Shown: positions 1 to 9,047 of the stretch, one piece after another
How the letters are laid out: each line of letters opens with the position of its first letter
Numbering within the stretch: position 1 is the stretch's first letter
Source of the DNA: Rhodobacterales bacterium
GTDB taxonomy: Bacteria > Pseudomonadota > Alphaproteobacteria > Rhodobacterales > Rhodobacteraceae
Direction of reading: 5' to 3'
Assembly (NCBI GenBank): GCA_021155205.1
Contig: JAJNPS010000052.1
Coordinates: 124,001-188,000, forward strand
DNA length: 64,000 nucleotides
Position numbers and translations under genes: made by a program
Notes under the pieces: generated by a model
Seen by the model: the letters and a program-made list of their open reading frames with translations, nothing else
What the model was told of the DNA's origin: nothing
Databases searched by the model: none

Positions 1-330
1 GATCACGGGATCGCCTTTCAGCGCATCGGCAAGGCCCGCGCGACCCAGATCATCCGCGTCAAACCCGATGGCAATCAGCGCGACGCGACCGCCCTGCCCC
101 TCGACGAGCGCATTGGTGGCCAGCGTCGTCGACAACGATACCAGCGACACCTTCGGTGGCGCCAGACCGGCCGCGGCCAGCGCCGCATCCACCGCGCCGC
201 CGATCCCGACGGACAGATCGTGGCGCGTCGTCAGTGCCTTGGCCTTGCCGATCACCCGGTCGGATGCCGCATCAAGGATCACCGCATCGGTGTAGGTTCC
301 TCCCGTATCGACACCCAGATAATAGTTCAT
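1..330 (-). CDS. Hydantoinase/5-oxoprolinase family protein, N-terminal part (cut by window edge)
   Basis: The reverse strand reads in frame from an ATG at 330 to the left edge without a stop, giving about 110 residues that begin MNYYLGVDTGGTYTDAV. The GVDTGGTYTD phosphate-binding-like motif and the following STTLATNALVEG segment are typical of the N-terminal domain of the hydantoinase A / 5-oxoprolinase family. These enzymes are cytoplasmic ATP-dependent amidohydrolases that open cyclic amides such as hydantoins or 5-oxoproline. A purine-rich AAGGAAAG stretch sits just upstream of the ATG. The substrate cannot be read from this fragment; a partner B subunit would be expected beyond the window. 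Confidence 0.8.
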   Translation of the reverse strand, partial: MNYYLGVDTGGTYTDAVILDAASDRVIGKAKALTTRHDLSVGIGGAVDAALAAAGLAPPKVSLVSLSTTLATNALVEGQGGRVALIAIGFDADDLGRAGLADALKGDPVI

Positions 331-438
331 CCGTCACTTTCCTTGCGGGTTGTCGGCCGCCGCGACAGCCCGGATGCGTTCATAGCGGGACGCGCGGCGC
401 GGTAAAGCCCGATTGCATGTCGGCACGACTGCACGCCG

Positions 439-1719
439 TCACGAAGAGGCCCGGTCCTTGCGGCGGCGATGCGCGGGCGGGATGCCCAGCATGCCGCGAT
501 ACTTGGCCACCGTCCGGCGCGCCACGTCGAACCCGGGCGACGACAGGACCGCGGCAAGGGCAGCATCCGACAAGGGATGCGCCGCGTCTTCGGACGCCAC
601 CAGCCGGGACAGCCTTTCGCGCAAGGCGGCGGCGGACTGGCCGCCCTCGGACTTGGCCTGGCTGAACAGCGCACGCAGCCACCAGGTGCCGTGCGGCGTG
701 TCGACTGCCGTGCCCGCAACAATCCGGCTGACCGTGCTTTGCGCCAGATCGACCTCCGCCGCGATGTCGGCCATCGTCATCGGGGCCAGCATCTGCGGCC
801 CGCGGTCCAGCGCGGCGGACTGGTGTTTCAGGATTGCGCCCGCAACCTTCAACAGCGTCGCATTGCGCCCCTCGACCATCTTGATCAGACTGCGCGCCGC
901 GCCGCGCTGGCCTGCCTTTGGGTTGGCCACGTCCGCGAGCCGCAGGTCCGGCAGCGCGGACCTGTTCAGCGCAACGACCCAGCCATCCCGGCCTTTTTGA
1001 ACGACAAGGTCGGGTTCGCGCGTTGGCGCGGCAAAGGCCGAAAACTGAGCGCCCGGCTTGGGATCGAAACTGCGGATGACGCGCAACCGGGCGGCAACCT
1101 CGGCCTCGGTGATCCCGATGGACCGCGCCAGCCGCGCGAAATCGCCCTGTGCCAGCAGATCCAGCCGGTCCAGGATCGCCTGCAGCGTTGCGTCCAGCAC
1201 CCCGGCATCGCGCGCCTGCAGGGCAAGGCATTCCGCCAGCGACCGCGCAAAAAGACCCGGCGGCTCGATCCCTTGCAGCCGCTTCAGCACAGCTTCGGTT
1301 TCCGGCAGCGAGGCGCGCGTCTCGGCCGAAATGTCGCGAAGGGGCCTGCCGATCCACCCCGATGGTTCCAGGGCATCGGCCAGCGCCTCGGCGATCGACT
1401 GTTCGCGCGGCGACAATCCCATCGCCTCGATCGCATCCATCACATGCGCCATCAGGCTGGGCCCGGCACCGGCGACCGTGTCGATTTCATCCGGACCGCC
1501 ACCCTGGCCCATGCGGCGAAACGCGTCCGTCCAGCGCGGCAGCCATTCCGAATGGCCGCGCCGTTCCACAACCAGATGCGGATTGTCGGCCGCCGCCTCT
1601 TCCAGATAGCGCGACAGGCCGCTCGCGTCCGCCTTCAGGAACCGGATCGAGGTCAGAAGGCCGGTATGCAGCGTCAGCCGCTGGCTGGTGTTCTGCGAGA
1701 TGCTCTGGCGTGATTTCAT
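439..1719 (-). CDS. rpoN: RNA polymerase sigma-54 factor RpoN
   Basis: This is a 426-residue sigma-54 factor, which directs core RNA polymerase to -24/-12 promoters that need AAA+ activators. The N-terminal region I, starting MKSRQSISQNTSQRLTL, resembles the glutamine/leucine-rich activator-interaction segment. A helix-turn-helix lies around residues 316-340 (MADIAAEVDLAQSTVSRIV). The C-terminus holds the RpoN box at about residue 400, ARRTVAKYR, which reads the -24 element. An in-frame codon 36 bases upstream would add 12 residues, but the ATG at 1719 places region I at the very N-terminus as usual for the family. No nif, fix or other sigma-54-dependent gene is next to it, so its regulon cannot be judged here. 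Confidence 0.95.
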   Translation of the reverse strand: MKSRQSISQNTSQRLTLHTGLLTSIRFLKADASGLSRYLEEAAADNPHLVVERRGHSEWLPRWTDAFRRMGQGGGPDEIDTVAGAGPSLMAHVMDAIEAMGLSPREQSIAEALADALEPSGWIGRPLRDISAETRASLPETEAVLKRLQGIEPPGLFARSLAECLALQARDAGVLDATLQAILDRLDLLAQGDFARLARSIGITEAEVAARLRVIRSFDPKPGAQFSAFAAPTREPDLVVQKGRDGWVVALNRSALPDLRLADVANPKAGQRGAARSLIKMVEGRNATLLKVAGAILKHQSAALDRGPQMLAPMTMADIAAEVDLAQSTVSRIVAGTAVDTPHGTWWLRALFSQAKSEGGQSAAALRERLSRLVASEDAAHPLSDAALAAVLSSPGFDVARRTVAKYRGMLGIPPAHRRRKDRASS

Positions 1720-1824
1720 CGCCGCAACGCTATCGGGTGGGTGCGGCGCTGGCAATCACCGGCACAACTGGCCTTGGTCGACGCGGCGCGCTAGGGTCCG
1801 CCCGCCCGTCAGCCCCCGGAATCC

Positions 1825-4023
1825 ATGCAGACCGAAACCTATCCTTTCGTGAAAGACCTGGTGCTGATCGGCGGCGGCCACGCGCATGCGCTGATCCTGC
1901 GGACCTGGGCGATGCGGCCGATGCCGGGCGTGCGGATGACGGTCATCAATCCCGGACCGACCGCTCCCTATACGGGCATGTTGCCCGGTCATGTCGCGGG
2001 CCACTATCCGGCATCCGCGATGATGATCGACCTGGTGCGGCTGGCGCGGGCGGCCGGGGCGCGGCTGATCCTTGACCGCGCAGCCGGCCTTGACCTTGAC
2101 GGCGCGACGGTCCGGCTGGCGGACCGTCCGCCCCTGCCGTTCGATGTCGCAAGCATCGACATCGGCATCGGGTCCGGCTTGCCCGACCTGCCCGGATTTT
2201 CCGAACATGGCATCGCGGCCAAGCCGCTTGGGGCCTTTGCCCAGGTCTGGCAGGCTTTTGTCGATGGCAGGCCACGCGCGCCGGGCATTGTCATCCTGGG
2301 GGCGGGTCTGGGCGGGGTGGAACTTGCTCTGGCCGCCATGCACCGGCTGCGCCAGTCCGGCACCACCGCAACCGTCACGCTGGTCGATCCGGCCACCGCG
2401 ATCCTGCCCGATACCGGCGATGCAGCGCGCCGCGCCATCCATGCCGAACTTGCCAGCGCGGGCATCACCCTGCGGCTTGGCCAAAAGGCGCAGCGCGTTG
2501 CCGACAGGGCGGTCCATCTTGCCGACGGCACCAGCCTTTCATCGGACTTTACCCTGTCCGTCGCCGGGGCGCGCCCGCAGGCCTGGCTTGCCGATACCGG
2601 ACTGCACCTGACCGAGGGATTCGTGACCGTCGGCCCTACCCTTGGCACATCGGATGCCCGCGTCTTTGCCGTCGGCGACTGCGCGCACCTGTCGCACGCG
2701 CCACGCCCCAAGGCCGGGGTCTTTGCCGTCCGCGCCGCCAGGGTTCTTGACCACAACCTGCGTGCAACCCTGGCGGAAACCGGCACCTTGCGCCGCTATC
2801 ATCCGCAGCGCGACTACCTGAAACTGGTGTCGCTCGGCAGACGCCGTGCGCTGGCCGACAAGCACGGCCTTGTCGTGCGCGGGGCCTGGGTCTGGCGCTG
2901 GAAAGACCGGATCGACCGGCGTTTCATGGCGATGCTCGACACACCCGTGATCCCGGTACGGCAGGACACGCCGTCCGGCGCGGCCGCGGGCCTGGCCGAT
3001 CTTCTGGCCGAGGTTCCCTTGTGCGGCGCCTGCGGGGCCAAGCTGTCTCCTTCGGTGCTGACATCCGCGCTGGCTGGCCTGCCCCCGCCCCAGCGGCCCG
3101 AGGTCCTGTCCGGTCCGGGTGACGACGCGGCAATCCTGGCGCGTCCCGGCGGCGGCCGGCGCGTGATGACGACCGACCATCTGCGCGGCTTTACCAACGA
3201 TTACCGCCTGATGGCGCGCGTCGCGGCGGTTCATGCCTTGGGCGACATCTGGGCGATGGGGGCCACACCCGAACATGCCGCCGCGCAGGTGATCCTGCCC
3301 CGCATGTCGCCGCGACTGCAAGGCGACACCCTGACCGAAATCATGGCCGAGGCAACGGCCGTCTTTCGCGCCGCCGGGGCCGACATTGTCGGCGGGCATT
3401 CATCGCAAGGGACTGAACTGACCATCGGCTTTACGGTGACGGGCCTGGCAGATCGCCCGGTATCCAAGGGCGGCATGAAGCCCGGCGACGCGCTGATCCT
3501 GACAAAGCCGATCGGCGTCGGCGTCATCCTTGCCGCCGAAATGTCCGCCACCCGTATGCCGGATGCGCTCTTGGGCGAGGTCTGGGCAGGCTGCGTCGCC
3601 GGAATGCAGCGCCCGCTGCAGGCAGCCTCGCGTCTCCTTGCCCCCCACGCCCGCGCGATGACCGATGTGACCGGCTTTGGCCTGGCGGGGCATCTGGCAG
3701 AGATGCTGGCGGCCGGCGATCCGGCAACGGTCGAGATCACTCTGGACGCGGTCCCGGTCTATCCCGGAGCTGCGGCGCTGGCGGCGCAGGGGCAGGCCTC
3801 CAGCCTGATGCCCGCGAACCGCGCGGCGCTCATCGGGCGCATTTCCGTGCCCGTCTCGCCCCGCGCAGACCTGCTCTTTGATCCCCAGACCTGCGGCGGG
3901 CTGCTGGCCGCTGTGCCTGGGAATCAGGCGCAGGCTCTGGTTGCGGCACTTCGGGCGGCGGGGGATCCGGCAGCGATCATCGGACATATCGGCGCAGGCC
4001 CCGGCAAGATCATCGTCCGCTGA
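1825..4023 (+). CDS. selD: Selenide, water dikinase SelD fused to an N-terminal NADH-dehydrogenase-like flavoprotein domain
   Basis: The 732-residue protein has two modules. Residues 1 to about 385 are a pyridine nucleotide-disulfide oxidoreductase fold with an N-terminal FAD site (LVLIGGGHAHA), a second dinucleotide site (GIVILGAGLGGVELA) and the C-terminal FAD motif (VFAVGDCAHL). Residues from about 395 are SelD, which makes selenophosphate from selenide and ATP. The glycine-rich active loop reads LCGACGAKLSP; Cys403 aligns with the catalytic Cys17 of E. coli SelD, while the position of Cys19 is Ala. DDAA and a TDVTGFGLAGH motif support an intact SelD half. The flavoprotein half may supply reduced selenium, which is inference. 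It converges on mnmH with a 14-bp overlap. Confidence 0.93.
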   Translation: MQTETYPFVKDLVLIGGGHAHALILRTWAMRPMPGVRMTVINPGPTAPYTGMLPGHVAGHYPASAMMIDLVRLARAAGARLILDRAAGLDLDGATVRLADRPPLPFDVASIDIGIGSGLPDLPGFSEHGIAAKPLGAFAQVWQAFVDGRPRAPGIVILGAGLGGVELALAAMHRLRQSGTTATVTLVDPATAILPDTGDAARRAIHAELASAGITLRLGQKAQRVADRAVHLADGTSLSSDFTLSVAGARPQAWLADTGLHLTEGFVTVGPTLGTSDARVFAVGDCAHLSHAPRPKAGVFAVRAARVLDHNLRATLAETGTLRRYHPQRDYLKLVSLGRRRALADKHGLVVRGAWVWRWKDRIDRRFMAMLDTPVIPVRQDTPSGAAAGLADLLAEVPLCGACGAKLSPSVLTSALAGLPPPQRPEVLSGPGDDAAILARPGGGRRVMTTDHLRGFTNDYRLMARVAAVHALGDIWAMGATPEHAAAQVILPRMSPRLQGDTLTEIMAEATAVFRAAGADIVGGHSSQGTELTIGFTVTGLADRPVSKGGMKPGDALILTKPIGVGVILAAEMSATRMPDALLGEVWAGCVAGMQRPLQAASRLLAPHARAMTDVTGFGLAGHLAEMLAAGDPATVEITLDAVPVYPGAAALAAQGQASSLMPANRAALIGRISVPVSPRADLLFDPQTCGGLLAAVPGNQAQALVAALRAAGDPAAIIGHIGAGPGKIIVR

Positions 4024-5068
4024 TCTGCGCAATCAGCGCGCTCAAATTGTCCGCCGCCTGCGACAGGGCGGCATCGTCCAGCACGTCGAGGTCGAGCCGC
4101 GCCACCGGAACCCGGCCCTGATCGCGGTTTCGCCTGTACCGCGGGTCATAGTGATGGGTCATCAATCCCTCGGCCAGGCCGACATGATCGCGGGCTTCGG
4201 CCAGACCCTGCCATTCCGCCAGGCGCTCGGCCGGCTGCAACCGGCGCAATGACGCGATCACCGACCGCAACTGATCGGTATCCGCCACAAGGTCCGGATA
4301 GCGCGTCACCAGGAATTGCGCGCGGGCCGACAAGGGGGCCGCGATCTCGATCCGCGGGGCGTCCAGCATCGCCTTCCAGACCGACACCGGCACACGGGAC
4401 TGCCCGATCCTGGAGCTTTCAGCCTCGATCACCACGGGCCTTGCAGGGTCCAGCCGCGCCACCGCCATTGCAAGGCCGGTCTCGAACGCCTTTTGCGTGG
4501 GCTGGCCCTCCGTCATGCCGCCAAACAGCGACCCGCGGTGCCGCGCCAGCCCCTCAAGGTCGATCACCTGCACGCCCCGCGCCCCAAGCATCTGCAAAAG
4601 CACCGTCTTGGCGCTGCCGGTATTGCCGTCCAGCAAGACCACCGGGCTGGGAAAGGCCTGTCCGTAAAGCCTGTCCACCACCAGCGCGCGGTAGGATTTG
4701 TAGCCCCCGGCGATGGTCTCGACCCGCCAGCCGATCTGGGACAGGATCGACGCAAACGATCCCGACCGCTGCCCGCCGCGCCAGCAATAGACCAGCGGCC
4801 GCCATCCGCCGGGCTTGTCTGCCAGCGGGCCTTGCAGGTGGCGCGCGGCATTCTGCGCGACCAGCGCCGCGCCCAGCTTGCGCGCTGTAAAGGGGTTGAC
4901 CTGCTTGTAGATGGTGCCGACCCGGGCGCGTTCCTCGTCATCCAGGACAGGCAGGCTGACCGCGCCGGGAATGTGATCTTCGGCCCATTCCGCAGGGGCG
5001 CGGACGTCGATGATGTCATCGAAGCCGTGATCGAGGATCTGGGCAAGCGCGGTGAAGGTGACGGCCAT
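4010..5068 (-). CDS. mnmH: tRNA 2-selenouridine synthase (MnmH/SelU)
   Basis: This 352-residue enzyme converts 5-substituted 2-thiouridine at the tRNA wobble position to 2-selenouridine, using selenophosphate from SelD. The N-terminal rhodanese domain carries the expected active cysteine in VYCWRGGQRSGS (Cys95, equivalent to the essential Cys97 of E. coli). A P-loop, GNTGSAKT, starts at residue 148. The start at 5068 (MAVTFTALAQIL) removes an 81-residue low-complexity in-frame extension that no family member has. Its 3' end overlaps the converging selD by 14 bp, so the selenium donor and user are adjacent. It shares an 89-bp divergent intergenic region with the DUF1287 gene. Confidence 0.95.
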   Translation of the reverse strand: MAVTFTALAQILDHGFDDIIDVRAPAEWAEDHIPGAVSLPVLDDEERARVGTIYKQVNPFTARKLGAALVAQNAARHLQGPLADKPGGWRPLVYCWRGGQRSGSFASILSQIGWRVETIAGGYKSYRALVVDRLYGQAFPSPVVLLDGNTGSAKTVLLQMLGARGVQVIDLEGLARHRGSLFGGMTEGQPTQKAFETGLAMAVARLDPARPVVIEAESSRIGQSRVPVSVWKAMLDAPRIEIAAPLSARAQFLVTRYPDLVADTDQLRSVIASLRRLQPAERLAEWQGLAEARDHVGLAEGLMTHHYDPRYRRNRDQGRVPVARLDLDVLDDAALSQAADNLSALIAQISGR

Positions 5069-5157
5069 GTCGGTCCTCTTACTGGCCTCGGCGGCAAGAC
5101 GCCACTGGCAGAAATCCCGACCTCGCCAGCGGGGCGGAAATGCGTTAGCCTTCCACC

Positions 5158-5790
5158 ATGATCCGGACACTGTTGACCACGCTTTGGCTGACACTCGGGA
5201 CCCTGCCGTTGCTGGCGGCGCCGGGCAGCGGCATGGTGCCATCGCATTTCGTCGCAGCGGCGCGCGAACAGGTCGGCGTGACAACGGGCTATGACCCCGC
5301 CTATGCGACACTGGCGTTTCCGGGTGGCGATGTGCGTCGTGACCGGGGTGCCGCCACGGATGTCGTCATCCGCGCCATGCGCGACGGCTGGCATGTCGAT
5401 CTGCAACTGGCGGTGAACCGCGACATGACCGCGGAGTTCTCGGCCTATCCCGCGCTGTGGGGCCTGACGACACCTGACCGCAACATCGACCACCGGCGCG
5501 TCCCGAACCTGGTGACGTTGCTGACGCGACTGGGCGCCAGCCTGCCCGTTGACCCGCGCGAACCCACGCCGTTTCTGCCGGGCGATCTGGTGACATGGGA
5601 ATTGCCGGGCAATCTTGCCCATATCGGCATCGTGTCGGACCGGCGCAGCGCGGACGGCACCCGGCCGCTGATCCTGCACAACATCGGACAGGGCGCAGAG
5701 GAAAGCGACGTCCTGCTGGCCTATCCGATCACCGGGCAATTCCGCGTCGATGCGCAGGTGGCCGCGCGGTTGCGCAACCTCGGGACCTGA
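5158..5790 (+). CDS. Secreted DUF1287 family protein
   Basis: This 210-residue protein starts with a signal peptide (MIRTLLTTLWLTLGTLPLLA, cleavage near residue 20). The rest matches the DUF1287 pattern: YDPAYATLAFPGGDV, DRGAATDVVIRA, DLQLAVNRDM, a WGLTTPDRNIDHRRVPNL block, GDLVTWELPG and HNIGQG. DUF1287 is thought to adopt a papain-like NlpC/P60-type fold, with the acidic and His residues in these blocks conserved, but no activity is established. It is probably periplasmic. It is divergent from mnmH and converges on argE with only 3 bp between stops, so it is likely a single-gene unit. Confidence 0.88.
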   Translation: MIRTLLTTLWLTLGTLPLLAAPGSGMVPSHFVAAAREQVGVTTGYDPAYATLAFPGGDVRRDRGAATDVVIRAMRDGWHVDLQLAVNRDMTAEFSAYPALWGLTTPDRNIDHRRVPNLVTLLTRLGASLPVDPREPTPFLPGDLVTWELPGNLAHIGIVSDRRSADGTRPLILHNIGQGAEESDVLLAYPITGQFRVDAQVAARLRNLGT

Positions 5791-5793
5791 CGC

Positions 5794-6945
5794 CTAAAGG
5801 CCCGACACCAGCCGCGCGACCAGCGCCGCCAGCATCGCCTCGCAGCGCGCAAGCTGGTCCAGACTGACATATTCGTCCGGCTTGTGGCCCTGTGCCATCG
5901 ACCCCGGCCCACAGATGACGGTGGGAACCCCGAGGCGCGCATGGAAAAGCCCGCCCTCGGTGCCGAACGCCACCTTGATCGTTGCGTTCGCGCCGGTCAG
6001 CGATTTCACGAAATTGACCACGGCCGCATCCGGCGGGGTGCCGAGACCCGGATAGTCCCATTGCCGCTCGATCCTGATGGCCGCCTCGGGAAAGTCCGCG
6101 CGCAAGGGCGCGACAAGCGCATCGGCCCCAGCCTGCAGCGTGGCGATCAGGCCATCGGTATCCTCACCCGCAAGAGACCGGATCTCGAAATCCGCGACGG
6201 CGTGGTTCGGCACGATGTTGACCTGGACGCCGCCCGACATCTTGCCGACATGAAGCGTCGTATAGGGCACGTCATAGTCCCCATCGCGAAATCCTGTCGC
6301 CGCGACATCGGCCTGCAATCCCCGCACCACGCCGATGAAATCCGCCGCCAGATGCAGCGCGTTCAGTGCCAAAGGGGCCAATGCCGAATGCCCGTCGCGC
6401 CCGGTGAACGTCGCGCGCAAGGCGATCTTGCCCTTGTGCCCCGTCGCCACCTGCATCAAGGTCGGCTCTCCCACGATGCAGAACCGGGGCCGGTGTGGGG
6501 CCGCCGCCAGCATGTCGATCAGCGACCGCACGCCCATGCAGCCGATTTCCTCGTCGTAGGACAGCGCCAGATGCAGCGGCGTCGCCAGCTTTCGCTTGCT
6601 GGCCACAACCATTGCCGCGATGGCGCAGGCGACAAATCCCTTCATGTCTGCCGCACCGCGCCCATAGATGCGCCCGTCGCGTTCGGTCATTGCGAAAGGC
6701 AGCACCGTCCACGCCTGCCCTTCGACCGGGACGACATCGGTATGGCCCGACAGCATCACGCCGCCCGGCCCCTCTGGCCCAACGGTCGCATAGAGGTTTG
6801 CCCTGCCGCCCGACGCATCCGGCACAAGGACCGAGGCAATGCCATGTTCGGCCAACAGCCCCTGGACATAGTCGATCAACGCGCGGTTCGGATTGGACGA
6901 CACCGTATCGAAGGCGAGCAGGTGCCCCAGGATGTCCCGCATCAT
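5794..6945 (-). CDS. argE: Acetylornithine deacetylase (M20 family)
   Basis: A 383-residue M20 zinc peptidase-family protein, most similar in pattern to ArgE, which hydrolyses N-acetylornithine to ornithine in arginine biosynthesis. The motifs SGHTDVVP, GRGAADMKG, the catalytic YDEEIGCMG and GEPT supply the conserved His, Asp and Glu metal ligands, and GHKPDEYV near the C-terminus supplies the last His. The start is an ATGATG pair whose first ATG overlaps the stop of the upstream FAD-oxidase gene, so either Met could be used. It is the third gene of a coupled run (tesA, FAD oxidase, argE). M20 enzymes vary in acyl substrate, so a related N-acyl amino acid deacetylase is possible. Confidence 0.87.
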   Translation of the reverse strand: MMRDILGHLLAFDTVSSNPNRALIDYVQGLLAEHGIASVLVPDASGGRANLYATVGPEGPGGVMLSGHTDVVPVEGQAWTVLPFAMTERDGRIYGRGAADMKGFVACAIAAMVVASKRKLATPLHLALSYDEEIGCMGVRSLIDMLAAAPHRPRFCIVGEPTLMQVATGHKGKIALRATFTGRDGHSALAPLALNALHLAADFIGVVRGLQADVAATGFRDGDYDVPYTTLHVGKMSGGVQVNIVPNHAVADFEIRSLAGEDTDGLIATLQAGADALVAPLRADFPEAAIRIERQWDYPGLGTPPDAAVVNFVKSLTGANATIKVAFGTEGGLFHARLGVPTVICGPGSMAQGHKPDEYVSLDQLARCEAMLAALVARLVSGL

Positions 6946-8351
6946 TCCGGGATCACCTTGCCGGGGTTCATCAGGCCCTTGGGGTCCAGCGCCGCCTTGA
7001 TCGCCCGCATCACGTCCAGCGCCACCGGGTCCTTGCGCCGCCGCATCGAGGCAAGCTTGGACAATCCGACGCCATGCTCGGCCGAAAAGCTGCCGCCCAG
7101 TTCCTGCACGACATCCTCGACCACTTCCATGGCGCGGTCCGACAGGTCCTCATGCGACGGGAAGACCGTGAAATGCAGGTTCCCGTCGCCAAGATGTGCC
7201 ACGGTGAAGTTGCCCGCCCCGGGATCGGCCACTGCCAGCCGCGCCACCGCCATTTCCATGAAATCGGCGACCCGGTCCAAGGGCAGGCAGACATCCGTAT
7301 CCACTGCCGGATGCACGCCTTGCGTCAGTTCCGCCGCCGCCTCGCGCCTTGCCCACATCGCGCGGCGCTGGCCCTCGCTTTGCGCCACGACCGCATCAGT
7401 GATCCGCCCATCCGCCAACATTTCGCCCAGAATGCTTTCCAGAACCTGCGTCAGGGGCACCGTTCCGTCCGGGGCGGGGGTCGCATCGGCGGGAGCGGTT
7501 GTCGCGGCCTCGATCAGGACCGCGACCTCCGGCTTGTCGGCGAAGGGCTGCCCCAGATCGGGCCGCACCTCTGCCAGCCGCTCAAGATAGGTGCGCGGCA
7601 TCAGTTCAAACGCCTCGACCCGACCGCCGGTCGCGTCCTGCACCCGGTTCAGCAGCACCAGCGCATCACCGATCGACCCCGTCGCCACGGTCGCGGTCGC
7701 ATAGGCGCGGGGCGCTGGCACCAGTTTCATGACCGCCGCCGTGATGATCCCCAGCGTCCCCTCGGCCCCGATGAAGATATCCTTCAGGTCATAGCCGGAA
7801 TTGTCCTTGTGCAGCGCGCTCATCAGGTTCAGCACGCGCCCGTCGGCCAGCACCACCTCCAGCCCCAGGCACAGGGCGCGGGTCGATCCATAGCGCAGCA
7901 CATTCGATCCGCCTGCATTGGTGGACAGTGCGCCGCCCAGCATCGCCGACCCCCGCGCACCGAACCAGAGGGGGAAGTACAGCCCCTCGGCCTCGGCCGC
8001 CTCATGCAGGCGCGACAGCACGACCCCGGCTTCGGCCACGATCACGCGCGCGCCTCTACGCAGGTCGCGTATGCGGTTCATCCTTTCCAGGCTGATCATC
8101 AAACCGCCCGTGGTCATGGTGCCCCCGACCAGTCCCGTCCTGCCGCCCACGGGAACCACCGGCACGCCCGCCTCCGCCGCAAGGCGCAGGCACGCCGAAA
8201 CCTCGTCCACATTGCCCGGCCGGACGACCGCCACCGGCGCGGCGACGAAGCGTTGCATCCAGTCCTGCCGATAGCCCGCCATGTCCGTGCCGGTCAGCAC
8301 CTGCGACGGACCGATCGCCTGCCGCAACCCCTCCAGCAGCGCCGTCGTCAC
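6942..8351 (-). CDS. FAD-linked 2-hydroxyacid oxidoreductase (GlcD / D-2-hydroxyglutarate dehydrogenase family)
   Basis: The 469-residue protein has the PCMH-type FAD domain in its first half (PVVPVGGRTGLVGG; GARGSAMLGGALSTNAGG; KDNSGYDLKDIFIGAEGTLG) and the FAD-oxidase C-terminal domain with HLGDGNLHFTV and EHGVGLSK. This is the architecture of glycolate oxidase GlcD, D-lactate dehydrogenase and D-2-hydroxyglutarate dehydrogenase. It probably oxidises a D-2-hydroxyacid and passes electrons to the respiratory chain; the exact substrate is not decided by sequence. No GlcE or GlcF partner is nearby, which favours a stand-alone D-2-hydroxyglutarate or D-lactate enzyme. It overlaps tesA upstream and argE downstream by 4 bp each. 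Confidence 0.85.
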   Translation of the reverse strand: MTTALLEGLRQAIGPSQVLTGTDMAGYRQDWMQRFVAAPVAVVRPGNVDEVSACLRLAAEAGVPVVPVGGRTGLVGGTMTTGGLMISLERMNRIRDLRRGARVIVAEAGVVLSRLHEAAEAEGLYFPLWFGARGSAMLGGALSTNAGGSNVLRYGSTRALCLGLEVVLADGRVLNLMSALHKDNSGYDLKDIFIGAEGTLGIITAAVMKLVPAPRAYATATVATGSIGDALVLLNRVQDATGGRVEAFELMPRTYLERLAEVRPDLGQPFADKPEVAVLIEAATTAPADATPAPDGTVPLTQVLESILGEMLADGRITDAVVAQSEGQRRAMWARREAAAELTQGVHPAVDTDVCLPLDRVADFMEMAVARLAVADPGAGNFTVAHLGDGNLHFTVFPSHEDLSDRAMEVVEDVVQELGGSFSAEHGVGLSKLASMRRRKDPVALDVMRAIKAALDPKGLMNPGKVIPE

Positions 8352-8998
8352 GGCTTGGTCCCCACACGCCCCAGCAGTTCGACCACCCTTGGCCCCAGCG
8401 CCGCCACGATAAGTTTGACGCCTTCGGGGTTCGGGTGAATGCCATCGGCCTGCAGGAACGGGGCAAAGGATGCCGGGTTCGACCGATCCGCGCCCGCCGC
8501 AACCAAACCGTCGAAAAAGTCCTTTGCCAGCAGGGCACCATACTCAGCCGCCAGGTCCGGATACATCGCATCGAACGCGGACTTGTAGTCCGCGCCAAAG
8601 TTTCCCGGCGCAGTCATACCCACCAGCAGCACCGGCAGGCCCCGCGCCGTTGCCTCCTTCAGGATACCATCAAGATTGGCGCGGCTTGTGGCCGGATCAA
8701 TACCGCGCAGCATGTCGTTGCCGCCAAGCGTGACGATCAGCGCATCGGCGTCCGGCCCAAGCGCCCAGCCCACGCGCGCCAGCCCCCCCGCCGTGGTATC
8801 GCCCGACACGCCCGCATTCTGCACCACGGCCGGATGACCGTTGGCGCGCAACCACGCCTCAAGCTGGACGGTAAAGCCGTCTGCGGGTGCCAGGCCGTAT
8901 CCCTGCGTCAGACTGTCGCCCAGCGCCACGATCACCGGCTCTTTGGCAACAGCCGCATTTATCATCAGAATCCACGCGATTGTGAGGTTGCGGAACAT
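8348..8998 (-). CDS. tesA: Arylesterase / lysophospholipase, SGNH hydrolase (TesA family)
   Basis: A 216-residue SGNH hydrolase with an N-terminal signal peptide (MFRNLTIAWILMINAAVA). The four conserved blocks are visible: GDSLTQG with the nucleophile Ser, Gly in NAGVSGDTT, Asn in LGGNDMLRG, and the Asp/His pair in DGIHPNPEG. E. coli TesA is a periplasmic thioesterase I/protease I/lysophospholipase L1. The start at 8998 is chosen because it begins the signal peptide. It is divergent from a YbbA/YbbP-type ABC exporter only 49 bp away, the same conserved neighbourhood as in E. coli, suggesting a shared role in lipid or envelope handling. Confidence 0.92.
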   Translation of the reverse strand: MFRNLTIAWILMINAAVAKEPVIVALGDSLTQGYGLAPADGFTVQLEAWLRANGHPAVVQNAGVSGDTTAGGLARVGWALGPDADALIVTLGGNDMLRGIDPATSRANLDGILKEATARGLPVLLVGMTAPGNFGADYKSAFDAMYPDLAAEYGALLAKDFFDGLVAAGADRSNPASFAPFLQADGIHPNPEGVKLIVAALGPRVVELLGRVGTKP

Positions 8999-9047
8999 GC
9001 GGGCCGCGCCATATCCCACGTGGCGACCCATCCCGAGGACTGACCAG

